Assembly: GCF_001742165.1 (NCBI RefSeq)
Contig: NZ_CP016444.1
Coordinates: forward strand, 496,001-560,000
Length of the DNA: 64,000 nt
Origin: Burkholderia stabilis
GTDB taxonomy: Bacteria; Pseudomonadota; Gammaproteobacteria; Burkholderiales; Burkholderiaceae
Direction: 5' to 3'
Shown here: in pieces, positions 30,601-38,231 of the stretch
Numbering within the stretch: position 1 is the first letter of the stretch
Layout of the letters: each line of letters begins with the position of its first letter
Position numbers and translations under genes: made by a program
Notes under the pieces: generated by a model
Seen by the model: the letters and a program-made list of their open reading frames with translations, nothing else
Databases searched by the model: none
What the model was told of the DNA's origin: nothing

Positions 30601-30765
30601 TTGCGGCGTGGCGCCCGGGTAGGTGGCGGTAATGGTGACGGTCGGCGGCGCGACCGACGGGTAGCGCGCAACCGGCAGTTCGGGGATGGCGATCAGGCCC
30701 AGCAGGATGATGAAGAGGGCGATCACCCACGCGAAGACCGGGCGCCGGATGAAGAATTGAGACAT
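27622..30765 (-). CDS. RND multidrug efflux transporter, HAE1 family
   Basis: A 1047-residue inner-membrane pump, the family's full length. The N-terminus (MSQFFIRRPVFAWVIALFI), the TM4 Asp pair in GIIVDDAIVVVENV and the late GLSAKNAILIVEFAK lysine segment are intact, so the proton-relay residues are present. Two large periplasmic domains lie between TM1-2 and TM7-8. It exports hydrophobic and amphiphilic drugs with H+. It sits between adaptor and outer-membrane genes, with 20 bases to the adaptor stop. Burkholderia genomes carry many such pumps and I cannot assign a named system or substrate. Confidence 0.95.
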   Translation of the reverse strand: MSQFFIRRPVFAWVIALFIILLGLIAIPELPVARYPSVAPPTVTITATYPGATPQTMSDSVLSLIERELSGVRNLLYFESSADTSGQAQITATFKPGTDSAMAQVEVQNKLKSVEPRLPPVVRQNGVIVQSAATGFLLFVGLKSESGRYDENALADYMARNVVEDLRRVEGVGKVQLFGSEQAMRIWVDPQKLITYGLSMNDLTTAVSQQNVQIAPGSLGAAPALPGQRVTVPLTAQGQLTSPEQFAKIVLRANANGSKVVLGDVARVELGPQAFTFVNSENGKPATFAGVQLAPGANAVKTAEAVREQLDMIAKTMPAGMTYSIPFDTAPFVKISIEKVIHTLLEAMVLVFLVMYLFLQNVRYTLIPAIVAPVAMLGTFTVMLMTGFSINVLTMFGMVLAIGIIVDDAIVVVENVERLMVEEGLSPKDATIKAMKEITGAIIGITLVLTAVFLPMAMSSGSVGVIYQQFTLSMAVSIMFSALLALTLTPALCATMLKPIEHGHHEKRGFFGWFNRRFDRLTDWYETRVGRLVGRTGRVMLLFVAISAALVFGFRMLPSSFLPEEDQGYFMTGFLLPADSTVERTGDVVKTLEKHLASRPAIQSSISIIGYGFSGLGSNAALNYSVLKDWDKREGSSTLEEAMRAQAAMGGVTEGTVMSLLPPAIDGLGTSSGFTMRLQDRANQGYAALKAAETKLLELAAQSKVVTGVYPDSLPAGTSVRLDIDREKAEALGVSFTTISDTLSAAMGSTYVNDFPNAGRMQQVIIQADAPARMQIENVMKLYVRNATGGMVPLSEVVHPVWSEAPLQMVRFQGYPSARISGGSAPGYSSGAAMAEMERLAAQLPPGFTVAWTGQSLQERESASQAPMLMALSMIVVFLVLAALYESWAIPLSVMLVVPLGLIGALGAVMLRGLPNDVFFKVGMITVIGLSAKNAILIVEFAKQLREEGKGLIEAAVQSSKLRLRPILMTSLAFGLGVVPLVIASGASSETQHAIGTGVLGGMITATVLAIFFVPVFFVFVMSIQERISAWRASGKKPATVTHEQEG

Positions 30766-30785
30766 GACTGGAGGCTCCCCGTGAC

Positions 30786-31943
30786 TCAGTGCGCGGAAGC
30801 GGTCTTGACCGCTTCAGGCGCCTTCCATGCGGTCGCGGTCACGGCCGCGCCGTCGCTCAGGCGCTCCATGCCTTCGACGACGACCTTCTGGCCCGCCTGC
30901 AGACCCGACTTGATGCGGTAGCTGCGGTGCGTCAGCTCGCCGACTTCGACGCCCTTGAGATGCGCGGCGCCCTTCGCGTCGAGCACCCAGACCTGCGTCT
31001 TGCCGCCGGCGCGCACGATCGCCTGCTGCGGCACGGTCAGCGCGTTGGCGTAGTGCGCGCGCGGGATGCGGGCACGCACGTACATGCCCGGCAGCAGTTC
31101 GCGCTTCGGGTTGTCGACCAGCACGCGCAGCAGCACGTCGCCGGTGCCCGGATCGACGTTGACGCCCGAGAACAGCATGCGGCCCTTCACGTCGTAGCGC
31201 GAGTCGTCGTCGCGCAGCACGTCGACCGGCAGCCCGTTGCCAGCGGTGTCCGGCTGCCCGGCGAGCGCGCCGCGCAGCGAATCGAGCGACGCGGCCGGCT
31301 GGCGTACGTCCACATAGACCTGGTCGATCTGCTGGATGCGTGCCATCGGCTGGCTGTCGCTGCTGGCGACGAGCGCACCTTCGGTCACGAGGGCCTGGTC
31401 GATGCGGCCCGTGATCGGCGCCTCGACGGTCGCGAACTTCAGGTCGAGCTGGCGGCGCGCGAGCGTCGCGCGGGCCTGCGCGACGTCGGCGGCAGCCTGG
31501 TCGCGCTGCGACACCGAGTCGTCGTAGACCTGCCGGCTAATCGCGTCGGCTTCGACCAGCGGCTTGAGTCGCGTGGTCTGCACCTTGGCCCGTTCGAGCG
31601 CGGCTTGCGCACGTTGCAGGGCCGCCGCGGCCGTGTCCATGTCGGCCTTGAACGGCGCCGGGTTGATCTGGAACAGCGGCTCGCCCGCCCGCACTTCCGA
31701 GCCCTGTTCGAACAGCCGTCGTTGCACGATACCGCTGACCTGCGGCCGGATCTCGGCGATCCGGTGGGCCGCGACGCGGCCGGGCAGGTCTTCGGTCAGG
31801 TCGAGCGGTGCGGCCGCCAGCGTCATCGCCGCAACCGGGATGGCCGGCGCAGCGGCCTGCTGTTCGGAGGGCCCGCAACCCGCCAGCATCGCCGCCACCA
31901 GCGCGCACACGGCGCTGTAGCAGGCTCTTTTCTGATTCTTCAT
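30786..31943 (-). CDS. RND efflux periplasmic adaptor (membrane fusion protein)
   Basis: A 385-residue adaptor with a lipoprotein signal ending MLAGC (Cys23), the lipoyl/barrel-sandwich halves (GRVAAHRIAEIRPQVSGIVQRR and the KFATVEAPITGRIDQALV part) flanking a helical hairpin (about 95-165), and beta-barrel and membrane-proximal domains to the end. It links the RND pump to the outer-membrane duct. The ATG at 31943 is chosen because AAGGAG lies just upstream; the open frame to 32165 lacks support. First gene of the pump operon, 65 bases downstream of the BaeR-like repeats. Confidence 0.94.
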   Translation of the reverse strand: MKNQKRACYSAVCALVAAMLAGCGPSEQQAAAPAIPVAAMTLAAAPLDLTEDLPGRVAAHRIAEIRPQVSGIVQRRLFEQGSEVRAGEPLFQINPAPFKADMDTAAAALQRAQAALERAKVQTTRLKPLVEADAISRQVYDDSVSQRDQAAADVAQARATLARRQLDLKFATVEAPITGRIDQALVTEGALVASSDSQPMARIQQIDQVYVDVRQPAASLDSLRGALAGQPDTAGNGLPVDVLRDDDSRYDVKGRMLFSGVNVDPGTGDVLLRVLVDNPKRELLPGMYVRARIPRAHYANALTVPQQAIVRAGGKTQVWVLDAKGAAHLKGVEVGELTHRSYRIKSGLQAGQKVVVEGMERLSDGAAVTATAWKAPEAVKTASAH

Positions 31944-32315
31944 GTGGACTCCTTGGGACGCAGGCACCCAATGGCCCGCATTTTCGGTTCGCAGTGTGCG
32001 TGCGCCCGATGGAGTTTTTTGTGCGGAAAGATGGAGGTTTGATGGAGGCGGCGAAAGAATCGCGGGAGGGCGATGCGAAGGCGGGCCGAGCCCGAAGAGA
32101 CGGGCCTTCGGGCGATCTGGCGGTATGCGGAAGCGGGGAGCGCGGGGCGGGAATCCCGCAATCATCTGATGAAATGGCGGCGGCCGTGCATGCCGTCGGC
32201 GGTGGCGGGCGTGGACGCGAGGATGCGGGGCGGCAGGCCGGCGCGGGGGGCGTGTCGACGGCTCGCCGCGAGATTCAGTATGGATCGTTGTCGACGGCGC
32301 GTGGCGTGGCAGACG
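31944..32315. other. Intergenic region between sensor kinase and efflux operon
   Basis: No gene. This 372-base stretch holds the efflux operon promoter and the BaeR-box-like repeat at 32008-32047. The kinase gene ends at its right edge, transcribed in the same direction. I see no clear terminator between them. Confidence 0.7.
32008..32047 (-). promoter_or_regulatory. BaeR-box-like triple direct repeat upstream of the efflux operon
   Basis: On the minus strand CTCCATC occurs three times, at 32047-32041, 32036-32030 and 32014-32008, spaced 11 and 22 bp, exactly as at 25012-25051. Between the second and third repeats the CCGCACAAAAA stretch is shared with the pqi site, and GCACACTGC just downstream is shared too. 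It ends 65 bases before the adaptor ATG. It is the likely activation site of the response regulator encoded at 25371. Confidence 0.72.
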
Positions 32316-33413
32316 TCACGTCCTCCGGTTCGGTGTCGCGATGCGCGGCGATGCGGGGCTGTCGGGCCAGCGCAATTCGAACGCCGTGCCGCCGCATGCC
32401 GTCGGGCGACACGATGCCTCTCCGTCGTGCGCCTGCGCAATGGCGGCGACCACCGCAAGCCCCAGGCCGCTGCCGCCCTTCTGGTTGGATTGTGTATCGT
32501 CCACGCGCCGGAATGCATCGAAAATCCGGGCCGCGCAATCGGCCGGAATGCCCGGCCCCTCGTCCTCGACCAGCAAGCGACACGCGCCGTTTTCGACGCG
32601 CGTGTGAATGCGTATCGCGCCGGGGACCGCATAGCGCCGCGCATTCTCCAGCAGTGCGAGCAGCGCCTGGCGCATCCGGAACGGGTCGCAGTGTATGGGC
32701 CGCGTATCGAGATCGAGCACCATGCGTTGGCCGGCCGCGGCCAGCGAATCCTCGAACACCTCGACGACCGCCCTGACGTGCGTCGCCAGATCGGTCTCCT
32801 GGATGCTGACGCTCAGATGCCCGCTTTCAGCGAGGCTGATCACGCGGAGATCCTCGATCAGGCGCGTCAGTCCTTCCGCCTGGGTCAACAGGCTTCGGAA
32901 CAGCGCCTCGCCCGGCTGGAAGACGCCTTCCGCGAGCCCCTGCAACCGCCCGCGCAGGACCGTGACCGGCGTACGCAGTTCGTGAGCGATCGCGGCATTC
33001 CAGAACGCCTGTTCGTCCGTCATCCGCTGCAACTGGGCCGCGAGTGCATTGAAGTCGTCCGCGATCAGCGCGGCTTCGCGCATCGATCGATCGCCGGCGA
33101 CGGCGCGCGCGGTCAGATCGCCTTTGGCGACGCGGCGAATGCTGTCCGCGACGGAGTTGAGCGGCACCAGGATCCGGTGTGCGAGTCGAGCCGATACGAC
33201 GATCGCGAGTGCCAGGCCGATCACGATGGTGATGCCCAGCCAGATCCACTCGGGGTTGGACGGAAACCAGCCCGCCTGGTAGCAAACCTCGCTCCAGTGC
33301 CGGAGCATCACGTAGTAGAACGCATAGAGCATCAGCACGACGATCAACGTGATGCCGAGCGCCAGCTCCGCCATCGATACCGCAATCTTGCGGCCCAGCC
33401 CTCCGAGCTTCAT
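32316..33413 (-). CDS. Sensor histidine kinase (BaeS-like)
   Basis: A 365-residue kinase: TM1 about 12-37, a very short periplasmic loop of about 20 residues, TM2 about 56-75, HAMP to about 130, then the H-box (AIAHELRTPV, His144), N-box (LLENARRYA), and G-boxes (DEGPGIP and GSGLGLAVV). All catalytic motifs are intact. The short sensor loop suggests it senses membrane state or a partner rather than a bulky periplasmic ligand. The ATG at 33413 follows GGGAGC and gives TM1 at the right place; the frame is open to 33497. It lies upstream of the pump operon while its likely response regulator lies downstream of it. Confidence 0.92.
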   Translation of the reverse strand: MKLGGLGRKIAVSMAELALGITLIVVLMLYAFYYVMLRHWSEVCYQAGWFPSNPEWIWLGITIVIGLALAIVVSARLAHRILVPLNSVADSIRRVAKGDLTARAVAGDRSMREAALIADDFNALAAQLQRMTDEQAFWNAAIAHELRTPVTVLRGRLQGLAEGVFQPGEALFRSLLTQAEGLTRLIEDLRVISLAESGHLSVSIQETDLATHVRAVVEVFEDSLAAAGQRMVLDLDTRPIHCDPFRMRQALLALLENARRYAVPGAIRIHTRVENGACRLLVEDEGPGIPADCAARIFDAFRRVDDTQSNQKGGSGLGLAVVAAIAQAHDGEASCRPTACGGTAFELRWPDSPASPRIATPNRRT

Positions 33414-34193
33414 TTCGTGCTCCCAAGCGTGGCGTTGCGTCGATTCAAGACGGGAAAGTTGCGCGGTGTGATTGCCTTGGCGTCTGGTGAGAGGCATGAC
33501 CGGGTCGCGCGAGCGGGGTTCCGGCCAGGGGCTGCCGTTGTGGCGCGGAAGGCCGCGGCGGGCCTCGGCGTGTCGAGATTCCCGGCTGCAGGTGTGCCGG
33601 AGACGTCATGTCGCCCGGGACCGGAGCGGGCCGGGCTTGTATCAACGGGATCGCTCCCGACCGATAGGGACGGCGGCCGAACGGCTCGATTTGCGCGGGA
33701 CGGTATGGATTCTTCAGTCATGGTGTCCGCTTTGGTTCTTGCTGTTCACTCCATCGACTCGCAATGTTACCGCACGAAATTGGCCGTCGGATGACACGAT
33801 GGTTCGGTATGCGTTGGAATGCGAGCGCCGCTGACGTTGCCGCGCGACGCGGGGAGACAGGGGTGTCGAGCCATCGGCTGGCCCGATGCCTGCCGGATGA
33901 ATCCACGCGATCCGCGCGCTTTCGAGGCAGGGGAATACCCTGCCTTTTTTTCGTGGCCATTTGTTATGTATCATGACCTATATTGGTCAACGTTTTCTAT
34001 CGTCGGAGTGTTTCAGCTCGCTTGACCCGGCGGGGTTCGATGGAAGGGGCGAGGATCGAGGAGGTGTGGGGTGTTGCTGCCGGTGCGAGCGGGAAGCATG
34101 AGCACACCGATGAGCGTGCGCTATCGCGTCCGGCGAGCGTTGATCCGGAAAACAAATGAAGCATCGAACCGAATCGGTACAGGAAGTTTCATG
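33414..34193. other. Large divergent intergenic region at the island boundary
   Basis: A 780-base stretch between the kinase gene (leftward) and the first island gene (rightward). No frame in it has a family match or ribosome site that I trust. The left part should carry the kinase promoter. The right part carries the hairpin/T-run and palindrome element at 33926-34000. GC content falls noticeably around 33940-34010. Confidence 0.65.
33926..34000 (+). promoter_or_regulatory. Island promoter element, copy A
   Basis: Left part: GGCAGGG (33926-33932) and CCCTGCC (33938-33944) form a stem followed by seven Ts, containing GGGAATACCC at 33931-33940. Right part: the 16-bp imperfect palindrome TGACCTATATTGGTCA at 33974-33989, then TTCTAT ending at 34000. 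The distance from GGG to ACC is 45 bp. Copies B, C and D keep the same layout. It lies 194 bases before the membrane-protein ATG at 34194 and may drive the first amine-oxidase module. Confidence 0.65.
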
Positions 34194-34898
34194 ATGGATT
34201 TCAGATCTCCCGACATCGCGTTGTCCGTTGCCTTGCTGGCGTGGGTGACGGGCACCTATGGCATGAAGTTCGTCCGGAAGCGCAACCCGTTGCTCGGGGC
34301 CGCCTGGTGGGTCGTTGCGGCGTCCGCCATCAACGCGCTGATTTTCATGGCGACGGGCTGGTCAGGCTCGTCCGGCGTAGCGCACTTCCTGGACATGTTC
34401 ACGAGAGGGTTCGGCATCCCGGTGATCGCGGCTGCCGGCATGATGGCCGTCACGCACGAATACAGGCCGATGGCCCAGCAGGTGGTGATGTTGTTCGGGA
34501 TGGCCGTGGTGGGAACGATGGTGCTGATGACGCTCGAGTTCGTCGATGTCGTTCTGCCGTATTTCTATGTAGCGATGTGGGCGTTGATGGCGCTCTATCT
34601 GGTTTATTTCGTCGTGCGGCTGTTGCGCGCCGGGGAGGCGTTGCACGCGATGACGACGACGCTGGCGCTCGTGCTGTCGCTGGTCGTCGCGTATGTCGAC
34701 GACCTGTACAAGATGCCTGGCAATACGCACGGCGCCGTATTCAGCTTTCCCGTGCTGGCGCTGCTGACGTGGTCGTATTTCGCGGTCTCGATCTATTACG
34801 CGTACTGCGCGCTGGAACGGAAGCGTCATGTCGAAACGGCCGGCGCTGAAGTCATGCTCCGGTGGCGTGAATTTACCTCATTCGAACAGGAATCCTGA
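34194..34898 (+). CDS. Seven-TM membrane protein of unknown function, paralogue of 42564-43253
   Basis: A 234-residue protein with about seven hydrophobic segments and no family I recognise. It aligns end to end with the protein at 42564-43253: both start MD-RS, share TYGxKFxxRRN-like and RNxLLG motifs, TRGFGxP / SRGFGMP, PYFYVAxWA, HAMTTT and a C-terminal TWSYxxVxxYYAYCALER. The conserved Arg, His and Tyr in or near membrane segments could be cofactor or quinone contacts, but that is a guess. The ATG at 34194 is chosen over 34191 because AGGAAG spacing is better and the paralogue starts at the equivalent point. It is linked to an amine oxidase and a cytochrome in both copies, which suggests a role in their electron transfer. 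Confidence 0.82.
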   Translation: MDFRSPDIALSVALLAWVTGTYGMKFVRKRNPLLGAAWWVVAASAINALIFMATGWSGSSGVAHFLDMFTRGFGIPVIAAAGMMAVTHEYRPMAQQVVMLFGMAVVGTMVLMTLEFVDVVLPYFYVAMWALMALYLVYFVVRLLRAGEALHAMTTTLALVLSLVVAYVDDLYKMPGNTHGAVFSFPVLALLTWSYFAVSIYYAYCALERKRHVETAGAEVMLRWREFTSFEQES

Positions 34899-34899
34899 C

Positions 34900-35556
34900 A
34901 TGAATGAGGATCTGAAAGCGTATGCGGCACCCGGCGCGGATCAGGCGGGACATGCGATGAAGACGACGCCTCGGCGCGGAAGGAAACGCGACGGCGAGTC
35001 GCGGGAGCGTTTGCTGCAAGCGGCACGCACGATTTTCGCCGAAAAGGGCTACGAGGCGGCGAGCATCGAAAGCATTGCCCTCGCAGCCGGTTATACGCGC
35101 GGTGCGTTCTATTCGAATTTCCGCGACAAGACGGTCGTACTGCTCGAGTTGTTGAGGCGCGATCACGAAGACGTCGAACGTGAACTGATGCGCATCGTCC
35201 AGGCCGGCAACGACCGCGAGGCGATGGAGCGTGCGATGCACGCGTACTTCAGGCAACGCTATCGCCAGCCGGACGCCTGCGTCATGTGGATGGAAGCGGC
35301 ACTCCTGTCCGTGCACGACCGGCTGTTCCGCGTTCAGTTCGCTGCATTTCTGAACGCGCGGCGGGATCGGGGTTCGGCGTGCGCCGGCGCGCGACTGCCG
35401 TTGCCGATCGAGTTACTGACGCTCGGCCTGACGGGGCTGGGCGACGACGTGTTGCCCGACGGCGCGAGCGGACGGTGGCACCTGACCGATGCATGGGTCG
35501 ACGCGGCGGTGACACGGGTGTTCGCGGGCTGCCCTTGCGACGAGACGATGGAATGA
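34900..35556 (+). CDS. TetR-family transcriptional regulator
   Basis: A 218-residue regulator with an N-terminal helix-turn-helix at about 30-76 (RERLLQAARTIFAEKGYEAAS, then YTRGAFYSNFRDKTVVLLELL). The ligand domain is not assigned to a known subgroup. It starts one base after the stop of the membrane-protein gene, AGGAA upstream, so the two are co-expressed, and 48 bases separate it from the amine oxidase. A regulator inside the operon usually senses its substrate or product. It is unlike the two TetR paralogues at 38232 and 53865. Confidence 0.88.
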   Translation: MNEDLKAYAAPGADQAGHAMKTTPRRGRKRDGESRERLLQAARTIFAEKGYEAASIESIALAAGYTRGAFYSNFRDKTVVLLELLRRDHEDVERELMRIVQAGNDREAMERAMHAYFRQRYRQPDACVMWMEAALLSVHDRLFRVQFAAFLNARRDRGSACAGARLPLPIELLTLGLTGLGDDVLPDGASGRWHLTDAWVDAAVTRVFAGCPCDETME

Positions 35557-35604
35557 CCTTGCGATCGCCGCGTACCGGTGCAAGGACAAACTGACGAGGA
35601 CGGA

Positions 35605-37095
35605 ATGAACATAAAAATGAATCGCAAACCCGGGCCGGATGCCCAGACCCGGCGCAACATACTCCGCCTCGCAGCGGTGGGCGCGGCGTCGCTCGCGGCC
35701 GGTGAAGTGTCGCTCGCGCAAGCGGCCGGCGCGGTCACCGGGAACGACGGCGTGCTCGACGTCGCGATCATCGGCGCGGGGCTCGCGGGGCTGACCGCCG
35801 CGCGCGACCTGAAGCGTGCCGGATGCGAATCGTTCGTCGTGCTCGAGGCGCGCGATCGCGTCGGCGGGCGAACCTACAACCACGACCTCGGCGGCGGGAG
35901 AGTTTCCGAGGCGGGAGGGCAGTGGTTCGGCCCCGGCCAGACGGCGATCGTCGATCTCGCGCGCGAGCTGAACGTCGATACCTTCGACACGTACTACGCC
36001 GGCAAGACGGTGTACCTGGCGGACGGTGCGCGGGTGGCCCAGGACACGCAGGGCACGGTGGGCGGCAACGGCACGATCGCGGCCCGGCTCAACGCGATGG
36101 CGAAGAACGTGCCTTCGGCGGCACCGTGGAAAGCGCCGAATGCGGCGGCGCTCGACAAACTGTCGCTGGGCGCGTGGCTCGCGCAGCAAGGCCTGACCAA
36201 CGAGGAGAAATTCTCGTTCAGCCTGGCGGCCCGTTTGTCGCTCGGCACGGCGCCGGCGCAGCTCGGCTTGCTGCACTACCTGGCGACGATCAACAGCGCG
36301 AACAGCGACTACGACCAGCTCGAGTCGATCAAGGGGGGCGCACAGGAATCGCGTTTCGTCGGCGGTTCGCAGGTGCTGAGCATCAGGATGGCGAACGAAC
36401 TGGGCGAACGGGTGAAGCTGTCCTGCCCGGTGCGCAGGATTTCCGGCTGGAATCGCGAGGTCGTCGAGCTCCATACCGACCAGGGCGTCGTGCGCGCGCG
36501 CCGCGTGATCGTCGCGTTGAATCCGGCGCTGTGCAATCAGGTCGTGTTCGACCCGCCGCTGCCGGATGGCCGCGCGCAGTTGCAACGCCTGTGGCCCGCT
36601 TATGCGCCGATGCGCAAGACGGTTCACGTCTACGACCGGCCGTTCTGGCGGGACGACGGGTGCAACGGTCAGGTCATCCCGGTCAACGGTCCGCTGCTGT
36701 GGGCCTATGACAACTCGCCGCCGGACGCCTCGATCGGGGTCATCAACGGCTTCATCGCACCGGGCGCGCTCGCGAGCGACGCGAAGGTGGCGGAACGGAC
36801 GCTTTCCGCGATCTACGCGCAGGCGCTCGGCGACAAGGCGCTGCGCCCGACGCAGTTCCACGATTTCGACTGGGGCAAGGTGGACCCGTGGTCGCTGACC
36901 TGCATTCATCCGATTCCGCCCGGCTTCTGGACGAAGTGGGGCGAGTACCTGCACCCGCCGGCCGGGCGGCTGATCTGGTCCGGAACGGAGACGGCCGACA
37001 TCTGGGCCGGCTCGATGGATGGCGCGGTGCGTTCGGGGCATCGCGCCGCACTGCAGGTTTTGGGTGCGCTCGCGCATCGGACGACGGAGGTTTGA
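35605..37095 (+). CDS. Flavin monoamine oxidase-family protein with Tat signal, module 1
   Basis: A 496-residue FAD amine oxidase. The N-terminus TRRNILRLAAVGAASLAAG (about 15-33) looks like a twin-arginine signal, so the folded flavoenzyme is probably exported. FAD motifs are IIGAGLAGLTAARDL (55-69), EARDRVGGRT (81-90) and the C-terminal IWSGTETADIWAGSMDGA. The family oxidatively deaminates primary or secondary amines. A c-type cytochrome gene follows with no gap, so electrons may pass to cytochrome rather than O2. Start chosen at the ATG 35605 after GAGGACGGA. A close paralogue is at 40375. Confidence 0.9.
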   Translation: MNIKMNRKPGPDAQTRRNILRLAAVGAASLAAGEVSLAQAAGAVTGNDGVLDVAIIGAGLAGLTAARDLKRAGCESFVVLEARDRVGGRTYNHDLGGGRVSEAGGQWFGPGQTAIVDLARELNVDTFDTYYAGKTVYLADGARVAQDTQGTVGGNGTIAARLNAMAKNVPSAAPWKAPNAAALDKLSLGAWLAQQGLTNEEKFSFSLAARLSLGTAPAQLGLLHYLATINSANSDYDQLESIKGGAQESRFVGGSQVLSIRMANELGERVKLSCPVRRISGWNREVVELHTDQGVVRARRVIVALNPALCNQVVFDPPLPDGRAQLQRLWPAYAPMRKTVHVYDRPFWRDDGCNGQVIPVNGPLLWAYDNSPPDASIGVINGFIAPGALASDAKVAERTLSAIYAQALGDKALRPTQFHDFDWGKVDPWSLTCIHPIPPGFWTKWGEYLHPPAGRLIWSGTETADIWAGSMDGAVRSGHRAALQVLGALAHRTTEV

Positions 37096-37971
37096 GTGAA
37101 GCGAGCATGGATCATCGGTGTTGTCGTGGTCGCCGCCGTGTCGGCGACAGGCGTACTGTTCGGGCCCGATCTGTACGGCTATTACCGCTTCGGGAAGGCG
37201 CTGGACGGCGAGGCCGACACGCTCAGGGCCGATGCCGGCCCGTGGCCTCAGCCGCAGGAGACGTGTTTTATCTGTCACGGCCCGCGCGGGCAATCCGGTA
37301 ACGGCGGATATCCGGCGCTGTCCGGCCAGCCGGCGGCCTACATCGAAGCCCAGTTGCGCGCGTTCGCCAGCGACCGCCGGCCGGACCCGTACATGGGGCC
37401 GCTTGCGCGCGGCATGGACGAGCAACAGATGAAGCTGCTGGCCGAGTATTTCGCGCGCCAGGCGCCGGTCCAGAACGAGAAGATCCGCGTCGACGCGGCA
37501 CTGGCCTCGCGCGGCATGTCGGTGGTGCAGACGCGGAGCTGCGTCGCGTGCCACGGCGCGGGCCTGACGGGCAACGAGCGCGCGCCTCGCCTCGCGGGGC
37601 AGGGCGAGGCCTATCTCGCGGACCAGCTCGTCGCGTTCCGGGCGGGCAAGCGACATGACGAAACAGGCGCGATGAACGGGGTGGCCGCTGCATTGTCGGA
37701 CGAAGACATCCGGGCCGTCGCGCATTACCTGGCGGGTATCGCGCCGACGCACGCCGCGGCCGCCGCCGCATCGGTGGATCCTGCGCCGCGCCTCGCGAAT
37801 CACGGCGAAGCGGATCTGGTGAAGCAGATCACGGCCATCAAGGCCGGGAGTCGAGCCGATCCGGCCGGTGCGATGCATGCCGCTGTCGCCAGGTTGTCCG
37901 GCGACGACATCCGTGCCGTGGCGTACTACCTGGCCAACGTGTCTTCCGGGCGCGACGGCGGCGTCAGGTAA
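37096..37971 (+). CDS. Membrane-anchored c4-type cytochrome with a haemless third repeat, module 1
   Basis: A 291-residue protein with one N-terminal hydrophobic segment (about 5-23) and two cytochrome c domains with CFICH (57-61) and CVACH (149-153). A third segment (about 229-282: PRLANHGEADLVKQ, then GDDIRAVAYYLA) repeats the second half of domain 2 but has no CxxCH, so it cannot bind haem covalently. The GTG start at 37096 follows the amine-oxidase TGA directly. It is the natural periplasmic electron acceptor for that enzyme. The module 2 paralogue lacks the third repeat. Confidence 0.88.
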   Translation: MKRAWIIGVVVVAAVSATGVLFGPDLYGYYRFGKALDGEADTLRADAGPWPQPQETCFICHGPRGQSGNGGYPALSGQPAAYIEAQLRAFASDRRPDPYMGPLARGMDEQQMKLLAEYFARQAPVQNEKIRVDAALASRGMSVVQTRSCVACHGAGLTGNERAPRLAGQGEAYLADQLVAFRAGKRHDETGAMNGVAAALSDEDIRAVAHYLAGIAPTHAAAAAASVDPAPRLANHGEADLVKQITAIKAGSRADPAGAMHAAVARLSGDDIRAVAYYLANVSSGRDGGVR

Positions 37972-37972
37972 C

Positions 37973-37993
37973 GCCGGGAGAGGCGATCCCGGC
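37973..37993 (+). terminator. Short hairpin after the module 1 cytochrome gene
   Basis: GCCGGGA (37973-37979) and TCCCGGC (37987-37993) form a 7-bp stem with a 7-base loop, one base after the stop codon. There is no T-run, so termination here is possible but not certain. Confidence 0.4.
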
Positions 37994-38179
37994 TGCTTGT
38001 GACGACGGCGCCGTCGGACCCCGGCGCCGATGTGGAGCGGGCAGGCAAGGGGCGGCCCCGGCGGCCGCGACATGGCGCGCGATGCCACGCGCCGCGACGG
38101 ACGGAGGCCGCGGCCGCGAGCCGCCGGCCGGCGGCGCCCCGGATGGAAATTGGTGTCGGCATCGGGTATAGTCGTTCGC

Positions 38180-38198
38180 GACCGGCGATACGCCGGTC
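38180..38198. promoter_or_regulatory. Perfect palindrome upstream of the TetR gene at 38232
   Basis: GACCGGCGATACGCCGGTC is a perfect inverted repeat (8-bp arms, ATA centre), 33 bases before the TetR start. It could be the regulator's own operator or a leader hairpin. The paralogous TetR gene at 53865 has a different dyad in the same position. Confidence 0.5.
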
Positions 38199-38231
38199 CT
38201 ATCACATCAGGAGGGCGGGAACGCCCGGATC

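Noticed and set aside
27538..30921. Plus-strand open frame of 1127 codons opposite the RND pump
   Set aside because: Extreme Arg/His content and no recognisable domain; it mirrors the codon pattern of the pump gene.
33819..34025. Short plus-strand frame overlapping promoter element copy A
   Set aside because: No ribosome site, no domain, and it runs through the hairpin, T-run and palindrome.
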